This document shows positions 26,846 to 39,082 of a DNA stretch of 64,000 bases, piece after piece. Where the stretch lies: the NCBI GenBank assembly GCA_016709865.1, contig JADJLX010000003.1, forward strand, positions 558,001 through 622,000. The letters run 5' to 3'. A program made the translations under genes and the position numbers. Origin of the DNA: Bacteroidales bacterium (GTDB lineage Bacteria > Bacteroidota > Bacteroidia > Bacteroidales > VadinHA17). Each line of letters begins with the position of its first letter. Position 1 is the stretch's first letter. The notes under the pieces are model-generated. The model was not told the DNA's origin. It saw only the letters and a program-made list of their open reading frames with translations, and made no database searches.

Positions 26846-27874
26846 ATGAGGTTGCTTGTTATACGATCCTCCGCTATGGGAGACGTTGCTCTCACTACTC
26901 CGGTTTTAATCGGTATGAGAAAACAATTTCCTGATGTGGAATTAGTATTACTCACAAGACTCGCATATAAACCATTTTTTACTAATGTGAAGGGACTCAG
27001 TCTCTTCTTTCCGGATTTTAAGAAGCGGCATAAAGGATTACCAGGAATATTTAGGCTATACCGCGATATTATCAGAGATGAAGAAGTTGATTGTGTTATT
27101 GATCTGCACGATGTTCTGAGATCAAAAATATTAAGGTTAATCTTCAGATTATCAGGGGTCCCTGTATTTGTCATTGATAAAGGGCGAAGAGAAAAAAGGC
27201 TTCTTGTTAAAGGCAGAAAAAAGGATCAGCTTAAGCACTCTGTTGCCAGATACTCAGATGTATTTAAAAAAGCCGGTTTTAGTGTTGACCCTTCACCTGA
27301 TATTTCGATCCTTCCATCGGATGAGGCTTCAAAGGTAGCTGAAACATTAATTTTAAATTCAGGCGAACTAAATATTGGTGTTGCCCCTTATGCAAAACAT
27401 AAGTTGAAAATGTGGCCGGAAGAGAATATGATTAAGTTACTCTCAATGATCGCAGAGCATCATAAATGCAGATTCTGGCTGTTTGGAGGATTTGAAGATT
27501 CTGAGAAGCTTGCCGTCTTTCAGAAAAAAGTACCGGGTTCTGTAAACCTGGTAGGGAAATTGAACCTTGATGAGGAGCTGGCATTAATGAGCAGACTAAG
27601 TTTTATGATTGCAATGGATTCATCCAATATGCATATGGCTGCTCTTGCTGGTACAAAAGTCATCTCAATCTGGGGAGGAACAGATCCTCTGAGCGGATTC
27701 GGCGCCTGGATGCAGCCAAAGGATTATTTTGTAAGTATCCCGGTCGATCAGCTCACCTGCCGCCCTTGTACCACTTTTGGCAAAGGTGAATGCAAGCGGG
27801 GAGATTTTGCCTGCATGGTATGGCTCACTCCTGAAATTGTTTTTGAAAGAATAAGAAACTTAAAAATCATATAA
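26846..27874 (+). CDS. Glycosyltransferase family 9 (heptosyltransferase-like)
   Basis: A 342-residue GT9 enzyme of lipopolysaccharide or glycan core synthesis. The N-terminus RLLVIRSSAMGDVALTTPVL is the family's acceptor-side signature. The C-terminal donor-binding half includes NIGVAPYAKHKLKMWP and the AMDSSNMHMAALAGTKVISIWGGTDP motif. Four cysteines near the end (CRPCTTFGKGECKRGDFACM) are usual in the Bacteroidota form. Its last bases overlap the start of the GH92 gene, pointing to one operon. Confidence 0.9.
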   Translation: MRLLVIRSSAMGDVALTTPVLIGMRKQFPDVELVLLTRLAYKPFFTNVKGLSLFFPDFKKRHKGLPGIFRLYRDIIRDEEVDCVIDLHDVLRSKILRLIFRLSGVPVFVIDKGRREKRLLVKGRKKDQLKHSVARYSDVFKKAGFSVDPSPDISILPSDEASKVAETLILNSGELNIGVAPYAKHKLKMWPEENMIKLLSMIAEHHKCRFWLFGGFEDSEKLAVFQKKVPGSVNLVGKLNLDEELALMSRLSFMIAMDSSNMHMAALAGTKVISIWGGTDPLSGFGAWMQPKDYFVSIPVDQLTCRPCTTFGKGECKRGDFACMVWLTPEIVFERIRNLKII

Positions 27875-30231
27875 TGCATTATAATCATAGCCACGGGAGA
27901 TTTGGTGATTTTTCATCAGGTGTTTCAAAAAGGAGAATGCTGGTAGCTTTCATAGCTGTTATTATTGTTGTGGGCACTTACTTCATTCAGAGAAATGAAT
28001 CAGTTGCTGATAAGAATCCGGTAGATTTAGTTAATCCGCTGATGGGAACCGATTCTGAGTTCCGGCTGTCGAACGGGAATTCATATCCGGCAATAGCATT
28101 GCCCTGGGGAATGAATTTCTGGACACCCCAGACCCGGAATATGGGCAATGGCTGGGCTTATACCTATGACGATTACAAGATAATGGGTATAAAACAGACT
28201 CATCAGCCGAGCCCGTGGATCAACGATTATGCTGCTTTCTCACTGATGCCGCTTACAGGTAAGATTAAGATCAGGGAAAGTGAGAGAGCTTCATGGTTCT
28301 CCCACAAGGCTGAAATAGTGAAACCTTATTATTACAGTGTTTACCTGGCTGATTATGATGTTACTGCTGAAGTAACACCTACCGAACGTGCTGCCATGTT
28401 CCGTTTTACATTTCCTGAAAATGACTCCTCATTTATATTGATCGACGGATTTAAAAAGGGTTCGATGGTGAAGATCATCCCGGCTGAAAGAAAAGTAATA
28501 GGTTATTGCAGTAATAACAGCGGTGGTGTTCCTGAGAACTTCCATAACTATTTTGTTGCTGTTTTTGACAGGGATTTCACTTCAACTCATACCTGGCATG
28601 GAGATACTTTAGAAGTTAATACACTCGAATCAGAGAGCGCTCATTCAGGCGCTGTGCTGGGTTTCAAAACAAAGAGGGGAGATAAGATAAATGTAAGGAT
28701 TGCTTCCTCCTTTATAAGTCCGGAGCAGGCATTGTTAAATCTCAACCGTGAGACTGACGGGAAAGATTTTGAAACAGTTAAAGCTGAAGGCAAAGCTGTG
28801 TGGAACAGGGAGCTCGGTCGGATTGCTGTTGAAGGAGGAACGTCAGATCAGCAGAGGACATTCTATTCATGTCTATACAGGATGATTCTGTTCCCAAGGA
28901 GTTTTTATGAGTTAAATGAAAAGAATGAGGTTGTTCATTACAGTCCGTATAATGGTGAAGTGTTACCCGGATATATGTTTACCGATAATGGTTTCTGGGA
29001 TACTTTCAGGGCGCTCTTCCCTTTCACAACCCTCATGTACCCAGATATGAACAGCAAGATTATGGAAGGCCTCGTTAATACATACAAAGAGAGCGGATGG
29101 CTGCCTGAATGGGCTAGTCCCGGGCACCGCGACTGCATGATTGGCTCCAATTCGGCTTCGCTCATTGCAGACTCATATCTGAAAGGAATAAGAGGTTATG
29201 ATATTGAGACTCTTTACAAGGCAATCCTTAAGAATGCCGATAGTGTAGGTCCTGTTACTTCAGTAGGCAGATATGGTGCATCATATTATAATGACCTGGG
29301 TTATGTGCCTTATAATGTTGGTATTAATGAAAATGCAGCCCGTACTCTTGAGTATGCTTATGCCGATTTCTGCATATCAAAACTTGCAACGGCACTTAAC
29401 CGTCCGAAAGAAGAAATAGATCTCTTTGAAAAAAGAGCTATGAACTATAAAAATGTATTTGATCCGGGAAGGAAACTGATGCGCGGCCGTAATCTCGATG
29501 GTACATTTCAGTCACCATTCAGTCCATATAAATGGGGCGATGCCTTTACCGAAGGCAACAGCTGGCACTACACATGGAGTGTGTTCCAGGATGTAGACGG
29601 ACTAATTAATCTGATGGGAGGGAAGGACTATTTCAATGCGAAGCTCGATTCAGTTTTTGAAGTACCCCCCGTATTTGATTATTCATATTACGGTCAGGTT
29701 ATACACGAGATCCGCGAGATGCAGATTATGAACATGGGTAATTATGCTCACGGCAATCAGCCTATTCAGCATATGATCTATCTTTATAATTATTCAGGTC
29801 AGCCATGGAAGACTCAGTACCGTGTAAGGGAGGTGCTTGATAAACTCTACAATTATACTCCCGACGGATATTGCGGCGATGAGGACAATGGACAGACATC
29901 AGCCTGGTACGTATTTTCTGCTCTTGGATTCTATCCTGTCACTCCGGGAACTGATGAATATGTGTTCGGATCACCTCTATTCAGCAAGGCGACGCTGCAT
30001 TTCGAAAATGGCAAAAAACTTATAATATCAGCTCCCGGCAACAGCAGGGAAGATATTTATGTGCAGAACATAAAGAAGAACGGGAAACGGATTGATGCTA
30101 ATTTTATCCGTCATGGAGACCTTCAAAAAGGAGGGAAGCTTACCTTCACAATGGGTAGAGAACCCGATTTAGAACGGGGAACTAAAGAGGAATCATTTCC
30201 ATTCTCGATGAGTGTTAATAATAAGAACTGA
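27874..30231 (+). CDS. GH92 family alpha-1,2-mannosidase
   Basis: A 785-residue calcium-dependent exo-alpha-mannosidase of family GH92, acting on N-glycan or mannan chains. An N-terminal membrane anchor/signal (~22-40) places it outside the cytoplasm. Conserved parts include VNPLMGTDSEFRLSNGNSYPA, THQPSPWINDYAAFSL, TDNGFWDTFRALFPF, EGNSWHYTWSVFQDVDGL, the catalytic region HGNQPIQHMIYLYNYSGQPWKTQ, and CGDEDNGQTSAWYVFSALGFYPV. ATG 27874 overlaps the GT9 stop; an ATG at 27937 preceded by AAAAGGAGA is an equally good start that keeps the signal. Confidence 0.93.
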   Translation: MHYNHSHGRFGDFSSGVSKRRMLVAFIAVIIVVGTYFIQRNESVADKNPVDLVNPLMGTDSEFRLSNGNSYPAIALPWGMNFWTPQTRNMGNGWAYTYDDYKIMGIKQTHQPSPWINDYAAFSLMPLTGKIKIRESERASWFSHKAEIVKPYYYSVYLADYDVTAEVTPTERAAMFRFTFPENDSSFILIDGFKKGSMVKIIPAERKVIGYCSNNSGGVPENFHNYFVAVFDRDFTSTHTWHGDTLEVNTLESESAHSGAVLGFKTKRGDKINVRIASSFISPEQALLNLNRETDGKDFETVKAEGKAVWNRELGRIAVEGGTSDQQRTFYSCLYRMILFPRSFYELNEKNEVVHYSPYNGEVLPGYMFTDNGFWDTFRALFPFTTLMYPDMNSKIMEGLVNTYKESGWLPEWASPGHRDCMIGSNSASLIADSYLKGIRGYDIETLYKAILKNADSVGPVTSVGRYGASYYNDLGYVPYNVGINENAARTLEYAYADFCISKLATALNRPKEEIDLFEKRAMNYKNVFDPGRKLMRGRNLDGTFQSPFSPYKWGDAFTEGNSWHYTWSVFQDVDGLINLMGGKDYFNAKLDSVFEVPPVFDYSYYGQVIHEIREMQIMNMGNYAHGNQPIQHMIYLYNYSGQPWKTQYRVREVLDKLYNYTPDGYCGDEDNGQTSAWYVFSALGFYPVTPGTDEYVFGSPLFSKATLHFENGKKLIISAPGNSREDIYVQNIKKNGKRIDANFIRHGDLQKGGKLTFTMGREPDLERGTKEESFPFSMSVNNKN

Positions 30232-30393
30232 CACAGAGAGACACAGAGGATACACAGAGAGCCACTGAGAGAAATTTAGTTGATACATTGACAAATATTA
30301 TAAGAAAAATTAAACAAGAAATTAAATGGTAGGGTTTACAAGGAATTTTAAACCTCTGTGTAACTCTGTGTCTCCTCTGTGTAACTCTGTGAT
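30230..30393. repeat. CACAGAG / CTCTGTG arrays facing each other
   Basis: 30230-30273 carries ACACAGAG-type units and 30353-30393 the complementary CTCTGTGTAA units, separated by about 80 A/T-rich bases. The same family occurs at 9782-9820 and 11909-12005. It lies between the GH92 stop and the GH32 reading frame. Confidence 0.7.
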
Positions 30394-30428
30394 AGTTCTT
30401 CTATTCATACAATTAAATAGTTATTAAG

Positions 30429-32011
30429 ATGATACAGTATTTAAGGTTATTTTTTTTCATAGGTGTTTTTGGTGTTTTATCATTCTCTTGTAATTTCAGA
30501 AATGGTGGAATACCCGCAAATGAAAAACCAGCATCTTATAATAATGAACAATACCGTCCGCAATATCATTTCTCACCCGATTCGGCATGGATGAATGATC
30601 CGAACGGTATGTTTTTCCTTGACGGGGAGTATCACCTCTTTTATCAGTATTATCCCGACAGTACAGTATGGGGACCAATGCACTGGGGGCATGCAGTTAG
30701 TAAGGATATGATTAAATGGCAGCATTTACCTGTAGCAATTTACCCCGATTCTCTCGGCTATATTTTTTCAGGCAGTGCTGTGGCGGATACAAAAAACAGT
30801 TCGGGTCTTGGTACTATTCAGAACCCTCCTGTAGTTGCCATTTACACCTATCACAATCCTGTACTTGAGAAAAAGGCAGCAATGTATTTCAGAATCAGGG
30901 TATTGCATACAGTACAGATAAGGGTCGGACCTGGGTGAAATACCCAGGGAATCCGGTACTTAAGAATCCGGGGATACGTGATTTCAGGGATCCCAAAGTA
31001 ATATGGCATAATGCAACAAATAAATGGATAATGATACTTGCTGTCCAGGACAGGGTTCATATATATTCCTCACCTGATCTGCTCGACTGGAGATTTGAGA
31101 GTGAATTCGGAAAGGGAATAGGAGCACACGGAGGAGTCTGGGAGTGTCCCGATTTATTCGAAATTAAAGTTACCAATGGTGACAATTCAAAATGGGTAAT
31201 GTTTGTGAGTATCAATCCGGGAGGACCAGATGGCGGTTCTGCAACACAGTATTTTACAGGAGATTTCGACGGGCACAAATTTATGCCTGATAATACTAAG
31301 GAGAAATGGGTGGACAGAGGCAGGGATAATTATGCCGGAGTTACATGGTCGAATATTCCTGAATCGGATGCAAGGAGGCTGTTTGTAGGCTGGATGAGCA
31401 ACTGGGACTATGCCAATGTGGTACCAACGATTAGATGGAGAAGTGCAACTACTGTTCCCAGGGAGATATCTTTACTGAAGGACGGGAAAGAGTATATACT
31501 TTATTCAAATCCGGTGCAGGAACTTGTTTCTCTGCGGAATAAGGTATACAGGCCATTTAAAGAGCCTCAGAAATTAGAAGGTGATATGGAGATTAACACT
31601 GATAGCATCAGTATGATGCAGTGCGAGATGGTAATTGATTTTAATTTGATTGGGAGTGCGGCCGATTCTATTGGAATTATCCTTGAGAACAATTTGAAAG
31701 AGCAATTGGTAATCGGATATACAGGTAAACAAAAGCAGATCTTTGTCGACCGCACAAGAGCAGGAAGATCAGATTTCTCAGGAAAATTTGCTGGTATTTC
31801 TTCTTCTGCATATGAAGCCGGGGACAAATTGAAATTCAGAATACTTATGGATGCTTCATCATCAGAACTTTTTGTTGACAATGGTAAGCTGGTTATGACG
31901 AACCTTGTTTTTCCGACAGAGAGTTACATAAAGTTAAAGGTATTCTCAAAAGGTGAAGTCACTCTTGAGAACGCAGTATTCTATAGCCTTAAATCGATCT
32001 GGCAACAATAG
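30429..32011 (+). pseudogene. GH32 fructan/sucrose hydrolase, single frameshift
   Basis: Two overlapping frames (30429-30938 and 30935-32011) make one GH32 protein once a single A is restored in the A-run at 30870-30874. The repaired frame then reads EKKGSNVFQNQGIAYSTDKG and continues unbroken. The N-terminus has a lipobox (LSFSC), so the enzyme would be a surface or periplasmic lipoprotein. All three catalytic sites are intact: WMNDPNG (nucleophile Asp), FRDPKV (transition-state Asp) and WECPD (acid/base Glu). A C-terminal beta-sandwich follows. A loss in a homopolymer could be a recent mutation, phase variation or an assembly error. Confidence 0.85.
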
Positions 32012-32081
32012 TTCCTTCGTGTTCCTTTGTGTATACCTTAGTGCACTTTGTGGTAAAAAAAGAATCAGGTAGCAGCTGGAA

Positions 32082-33272
32082 TCAGAGTTTCAGTTTTATA
32101 TTGAAACGAACCAGAAGAGCAGTTAATCCAACCATCAGGAAAGCCCAGATAACTGAACCTATTATCGCTGCAACCGGCAGTCCCGATTCCTTATATATAA
32201 GAACATGAACTCCGGAGCTCCATATAAGATAATATATAATGTCGGGGGCAAGATAAGTTGTCAGAGAGTTTTCTCCGGCGGGCTTAAATAAGAATGTCCA
32301 TTTGGTCTTTTTCTTTAAATCTATAACCCAGTACAGCAGTACAAAAAGTAACATGCTGATGCCAATACAGATCATTCCCCAACTTGGAGTTGCCTGTATC
32401 TTGGATATGATGAACCAGTTACGAAGAATGAATCCGGCTATTATACTTACGAATCCCATCAAACCAATAATCAGCATTGCTTTGTCAGGTTTATCTGCAG
32501 AATATTTTTTCAAAACAAGTGCAGCTATCATTCCTGCAATAACAATCATCGGTACGTTTCCTTCGATAATTACCCCGAAGATTGGTTTTGCTATATCGAG
32601 TGCCCCAAGGAGATCAAGTTTCGAGAGGATATTCATGATAAGGAAGAAAAGGAAAGCAACCACACTGTTAAGGATGCTGTCGCGTATCAGCAGGTAGATG
32701 AAAGCAGCCACGAGGTATCCCCAGCCGATAAGTCCAAGTATTCCCCACCAGCTGGTAATAAGGGAACCGTTGTTTTCAGCCTCTCCTGACTGAAATTTGA
32801 GCACCAGGAATATCAGTATGCCCATTCCTGCCAGTTTCAGTCCGGTTAATGTGAAGAAATTCTTATCATTTTCCCTGTAGTTATTCCAGATGAGAAATAC
32901 CCCCAGATACATAAGGATAGCCCAGAGGTTACTGTTTATACCTGTTAATTCGGAGTTGACTCTTCCTGAATTAAGCATTAATACTCCGATTATTATAAGG
33001 GCAATACTTCTTTTTATTATATGTTTTGATATGTCGAATGTGTTTGTGCCGGCGGCTATTCTTTTGCCTATTGAGTAAGGGATAGCCATACCGACCATGA
33101 ACAGGAAACCGGGAAACACCCAGTCGGCCAGACCCATACCATCAAAATCTGCTTTCATATGTCCAAGCCATTCGGGTACCCCTGGCATATAAAGGTCGTT
33201 TACGAAGAGCATCAGAACGAGGGTTAAGCCCCGCATAATATCTATTGAGTAGATTCGGTTGGTGGTATCCAT
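32082..33272 (-). CDS. DUF5009 / heparan-alpha-glucosaminide N-acetyltransferase-like membrane protein
   Basis: A 396-residue polytopic membrane protein with about ten hydrophobic helices. It starts MDTTNRIYSIDIMRGLTLVLMLFVNDL and contains WVFPGFLFMVGMAIP, both typical of the DUF5009/HGSNAT group, which moves acetyl groups across membranes onto glycans. A longer in-frame extension to 33437 would run through the tRNA gene, so ATG 33272 is the true start. It is convergent with GH32 and lies in the same glycan-related region. Confidence 0.88.
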   Translation of the reverse strand: MDTTNRIYSIDIMRGLTLVLMLFVNDLYMPGVPEWLGHMKADFDGMGLADWVFPGFLFMVGMAIPYSIGKRIAAGTNTFDISKHIIKRSIALIIIGVLMLNSGRVNSELTGINSNLWAILMYLGVFLIWNNYRENDKNFFTLTGLKLAGMGILIFLVLKFQSGEAENNGSLITSWWGILGLIGWGYLVAAFIYLLIRDSILNSVVAFLFFLIMNILSKLDLLGALDIAKPIFGVIIEGNVPMIVIAGMIAALVLKKYSADKPDKAMLIIGLMGFVSIIAGFILRNWFIISKIQATPSWGMICIGISMLLFVLLYWVIDLKKKTKWTFLFKPAGENSLTTYLAPDIIYYLIWSSGVHVLIYKESGLPVAAIIGSVIWAFLMVGLTALLVRFNIKLKL

Positions 33273-33322
33273 TGTGTTTATGTAATTTGCTGCAAAGGTT
33301 AAAAGAATAAAGATAATTTTAT

Positions 33323-33330
33323 TATTTTTG
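33323..33330 (+). promoter_or_regulatory. -7 box of the tRNA-Pro gene
   Basis: TATTTTTG, an exact TAnnTTTG match, ends 15 bases before the tRNA 5' end. It is divergent from the DUF5009 gene. Confidence 0.6.
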
Positions 33331-33344
33331 CCACACGAATTAAT

Positions 33345-33417
33345 CGGGGTGTGGCGCAGTTGGTAGCGTACTACGTTCGGGACGTAGGGGCCGGAAGTTC
33401 GAGTCTTCTCACCCCGA
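33345..33417 (+). tRNA. tRNA-Pro (anticodon CGG)
   Basis: 73 nt with all four arms. The acceptor stem pairs CGGGGTG with CACCCCG (33345-33351 with 33410-33416) and the discriminator is A33417. The D arm is GCGC/GCGT. The anticodon stem CTACG/CGTAG carries loop TTCGGGA, so the anticodon is CGG (proline). The T arm is GGAAG-TTCGAGT-CTTCT. CCA is not encoded. It has its own promoter and terminator. Confidence 0.95.
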
Positions 33418-33425
33418 CAAATAAA

Positions 33426-33459
33426 AAAGCCTGGCATTAATGTGCCGGGCTTTATTTTT
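33426..33459 (+). terminator. tRNA-Pro terminator
   Basis: AAAGCCTGGCA / TGCCGGGCTTT stem with one G-T pair, followed by an AT-rich, T-rich tail. It also lies between the tRNA and the minus-strand VOC block and may serve both. Confidence 0.8.
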
Positions 33460-33473
33460 AAGTCCGCTATCAG

Positions 33474-33911
33474 TTAAATCTGACCATTATATTTTGGGTC
33501 AAAATCTACCATCCATTCAATACCAAATTTGTCTCTGAACATTCCAAAATACGAACCCCATGGACTGTCACCAATAGGCATTTCAATTTCACCACCTGCT
33601 GAAAGTCCATTGAATAATTTGTTAGCTTCTTCCTTGCTTTCTGCACTTATCGAAATTTTACTTCTGTTTTCGTTTTCGTTAACACGTCCCATACTTTCGG
33701 GAATGTCATTTCCCATTAAGACGTTTTTACCAATAGGCAATGCAATATGCATAATTTTATTTGCATCGATTTCTGCTACGGGGAATTCAGGACCTGCCAA
33801 GTCTTTTAAACGCATGACCATAGCGAATTCTCCGCCAAAAACTGATTTGTAGAATGTAAATGCTTCTTCTGCATTTCCATTAAAGTTGATATGAGGATTT
33901 ATTAGTGCCAT
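33474..33911 (-). CDS. PhnB-like VOC-fold protein
   Basis: A 145-residue protein of the glyoxalase/VOC superfamily, 3-demethylubiquinone-methyltransferase (PhnB) subgroup. Signatures are NPHINFNGNAEEAFTFYKSVFGGEF at the start and DSPWGSYFGMFRDKFGIEWMVDF at the end. No reaction can be assigned. It is the last of three tightly spaced minus-strand genes (spacings 10 and 12 bases). Confidence 0.87.
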   Translation of the reverse strand: MALINPHINFNGNAEEAFTFYKSVFGGEFAMVMRLKDLAGPEFPVAEIDANKIMHIALPIGKNVLMGNDIPESMGRVNENENRSKISISAESKEEANKLFNGLSAGGEIEMPIGDSPWGSYFGMFRDKFGIEWMVDFDPKYNGQI

Positions 33912-33921
33912 TGTGTATTGT

Positions 33922-34311
33922 CTATTTTAATCGTTCTAATTTTCCTTTTCGTTTAACTATATTCTTATAGTCCCACTGAATTTCAATTGATTTTTCAATC
34001 CATCTTTTAACGTCAGTAGTTTTTATTTCTTCTGCTGAATTGTAAAATACAGAGGCATCTTTAAATTTGCCGCCTCTCACATTTAAATCTACTTCATCAA
34101 AATCTGCACCACTCCAAAACATAAGACGTATACCTTTTTTCTCCTTGCTGTATCCAACTATTGGATTACCCTCTAAAAACCAAACAGGGTGTGCATGCCA
34201 GATTTTATTTTCAGCATTCTTCAAATGATTATCTATTAAAGTTGCCAGCTTGTTGCAAAGGTCAACTTCGTCTGATAACTGATTATATTCTTCAATTTCT
34301 TTCTTCATCAC
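33922..34311 (-). CDS. DUF1801 (YdhG-like) protein
   Basis: A 129-residue protein with the DUF1801 pattern: a helical start, then NKIWHAHPVWFLEGNPIVGYSKEKKGIRLMFWSGADF. This is the YdhG/SAV fold of unknown role, often found with VOC and DinB proteins. It lies between two VOC genes in an operon. The second codon is also ATG and could be the start. Confidence 0.82.
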   Translation of the reverse strand: MMKKEIEEYNQLSDEVDLCNKLATLIDNHLKNAENKIWHAHPVWFLEGNPIVGYSKEKKGIRLMFWSGADFDEVDLNVRGGKFKDASVFYNSAEEIKTTDVKRWIEKSIEIQWDYKNIVKRKGKLERLK

Positions 34312-34323
34312 TGTTTCAGTTCA

Positions 34324-34734
34324 TTACGATTGTTGCGGAAATTTCGTGATGTCCATATAAAATACTTCCCACGTGTGTCCATCTAAGTCTTCAATAGTTC
34401 TTTGTTGCATAAAGCCATAATCTTTCATCTCAGTTGGCTCTGTTCCTCCTGCATCAAGTCCTTTGCTTATAATACTGTTCACTTCATCAACACTGTCCAC
34501 CGACAAGGAAAAAAGTCCTGCTAAATTTGATTTTGTATCTGCAATTGGTTTGGTGGCAAAAGATGCAAATTTTTCGTGTGTCATTATCATCACAAAAATG
34601 TTTTCACTCCAAACCATACATTTACCTGAATCGTCAGAAAATTGCGGATTATTTGAAAATCCTAATGCAGTATAAAAGGCCATTGATTTTTGAAGGTCTT
34701 TTACTGCTAAATTGATAAATATCTGTTTTTCCAT
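34324..34734 (-). CDS. VOC family (glyoxalase-like) protein
   Basis: A 136-residue VOC protein: IFINLAVKDLQKSMAFYTALGFSNNPQF at the start, and QQRTIEDLDGHTWEVFYMD at the end, where the Glu would be a metal ligand. It is the first gene of the three-gene minus-strand block. The specific substrate is unknown. Related proteins are common in Flavobacteriia. Confidence 0.87.
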   Translation of the reverse strand: MEKQIFINLAVKDLQKSMAFYTALGFSNNPQFSDDSGKCMVWSENIFVMIMTHEKFASFATKPIADTKSNLAGLFSLSVDSVDEVNSIISKGLDAGGTEPTEMKDYGFMQQRTIEDLDGHTWEVFYMDITKFPQQS

Positions 34735-35096
34735 AATATCAAGAATTAGTTGTCAAACCTCACTTGAGCTTTGTTTTTCTGGCAGTTTGCTGAGTTTCGC
34801 TGACAAATACCGTCCAAAGCAAATAAGTGTTATGTATAACATTTATTGGCTGAAAAAAGTTCAGTAATCATTACCGGGAGACGGTATCTAAAGACTATCA
34901 TACCCTAGGGTGGAGTGTACTATCCTGATGTTAAGTGGTGTGTTTCCTTGTCTACTCATCATGACTATGTAAATAAAATGGCTTTGTAAATCAGATATTT
35001 ACGAGGCCATTTTCATTAGAAGTACAAAAAGTAGTACAAATATACTAATTCATAGATTTTTTTTCTACCTTAATAAAATCAACTAAGCTAAAATTC
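34735..35096. other. Gene-free 362-base spacer with palindromes
   Basis: No gene is seen. It contains the perfect palindrome GTTATGTATAAC (34828-34839), an imperfect pair TTGTCA…TGACAA (34752-34807), TACCG…CGGTA (34877-34891), ACCCTAGGGT (34903-34912) and a long hairpin at 34975-35013, followed by two AGTACAAA copies (35020-35040). It separates the VOC block from the glycoside-hydrolase-like gene. Confidence 0.55.
34975..35013. repeat. 17-bp hairpin in the spacer
   Basis: AAAATGGCTTTGTAAAT pairs with ATTTACGAGGCCATTTT, with two G-T wobbles, across a 5-nt loop. The spacer is transcription-neutral, between divergent genes. It is not followed by a clear poly-T on the plus strand. It may be a recombination or regulatory structure. 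Confidence 0.6.
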
Positions 35097-38977
<3,881 letters not shown>

Positions 38978-39082
38978 CTATACCGGGGCAGTAATTAATC
39001 AAAGTTAATTTTGTTTTTTATTTATTCACAATCACAATTCAATATTTCTGATTTTCTCTACCTTCATTCCAAAATTCTGATT

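Noticed and set aside
30867..30880. Programmed frameshifting in GH32
   Set aside because: An A-run could slip, but no stimulatory structure or conserved frameshift is known in GH32; mutation or sequence error is more likely.
33345..33417. tRNA-Pro as an integration site for an island
   Set aside because: No repeat of the tRNA 3' end was found within the following 1.7 kb and no integrase gene is present.
33273..33437. Longer start for the DUF5009 protein
   Set aside because: The extension reads antisense through the tRNA-Pro gene; the family start is at 33272.
34752..34839. Integron attC-like site
   Set aside because: Palindromes are present, but the GTTRRRY / RYYYAAC core sites do not match and the three neighbouring genes are spaced 10-12 bases apart, unlike cassettes.
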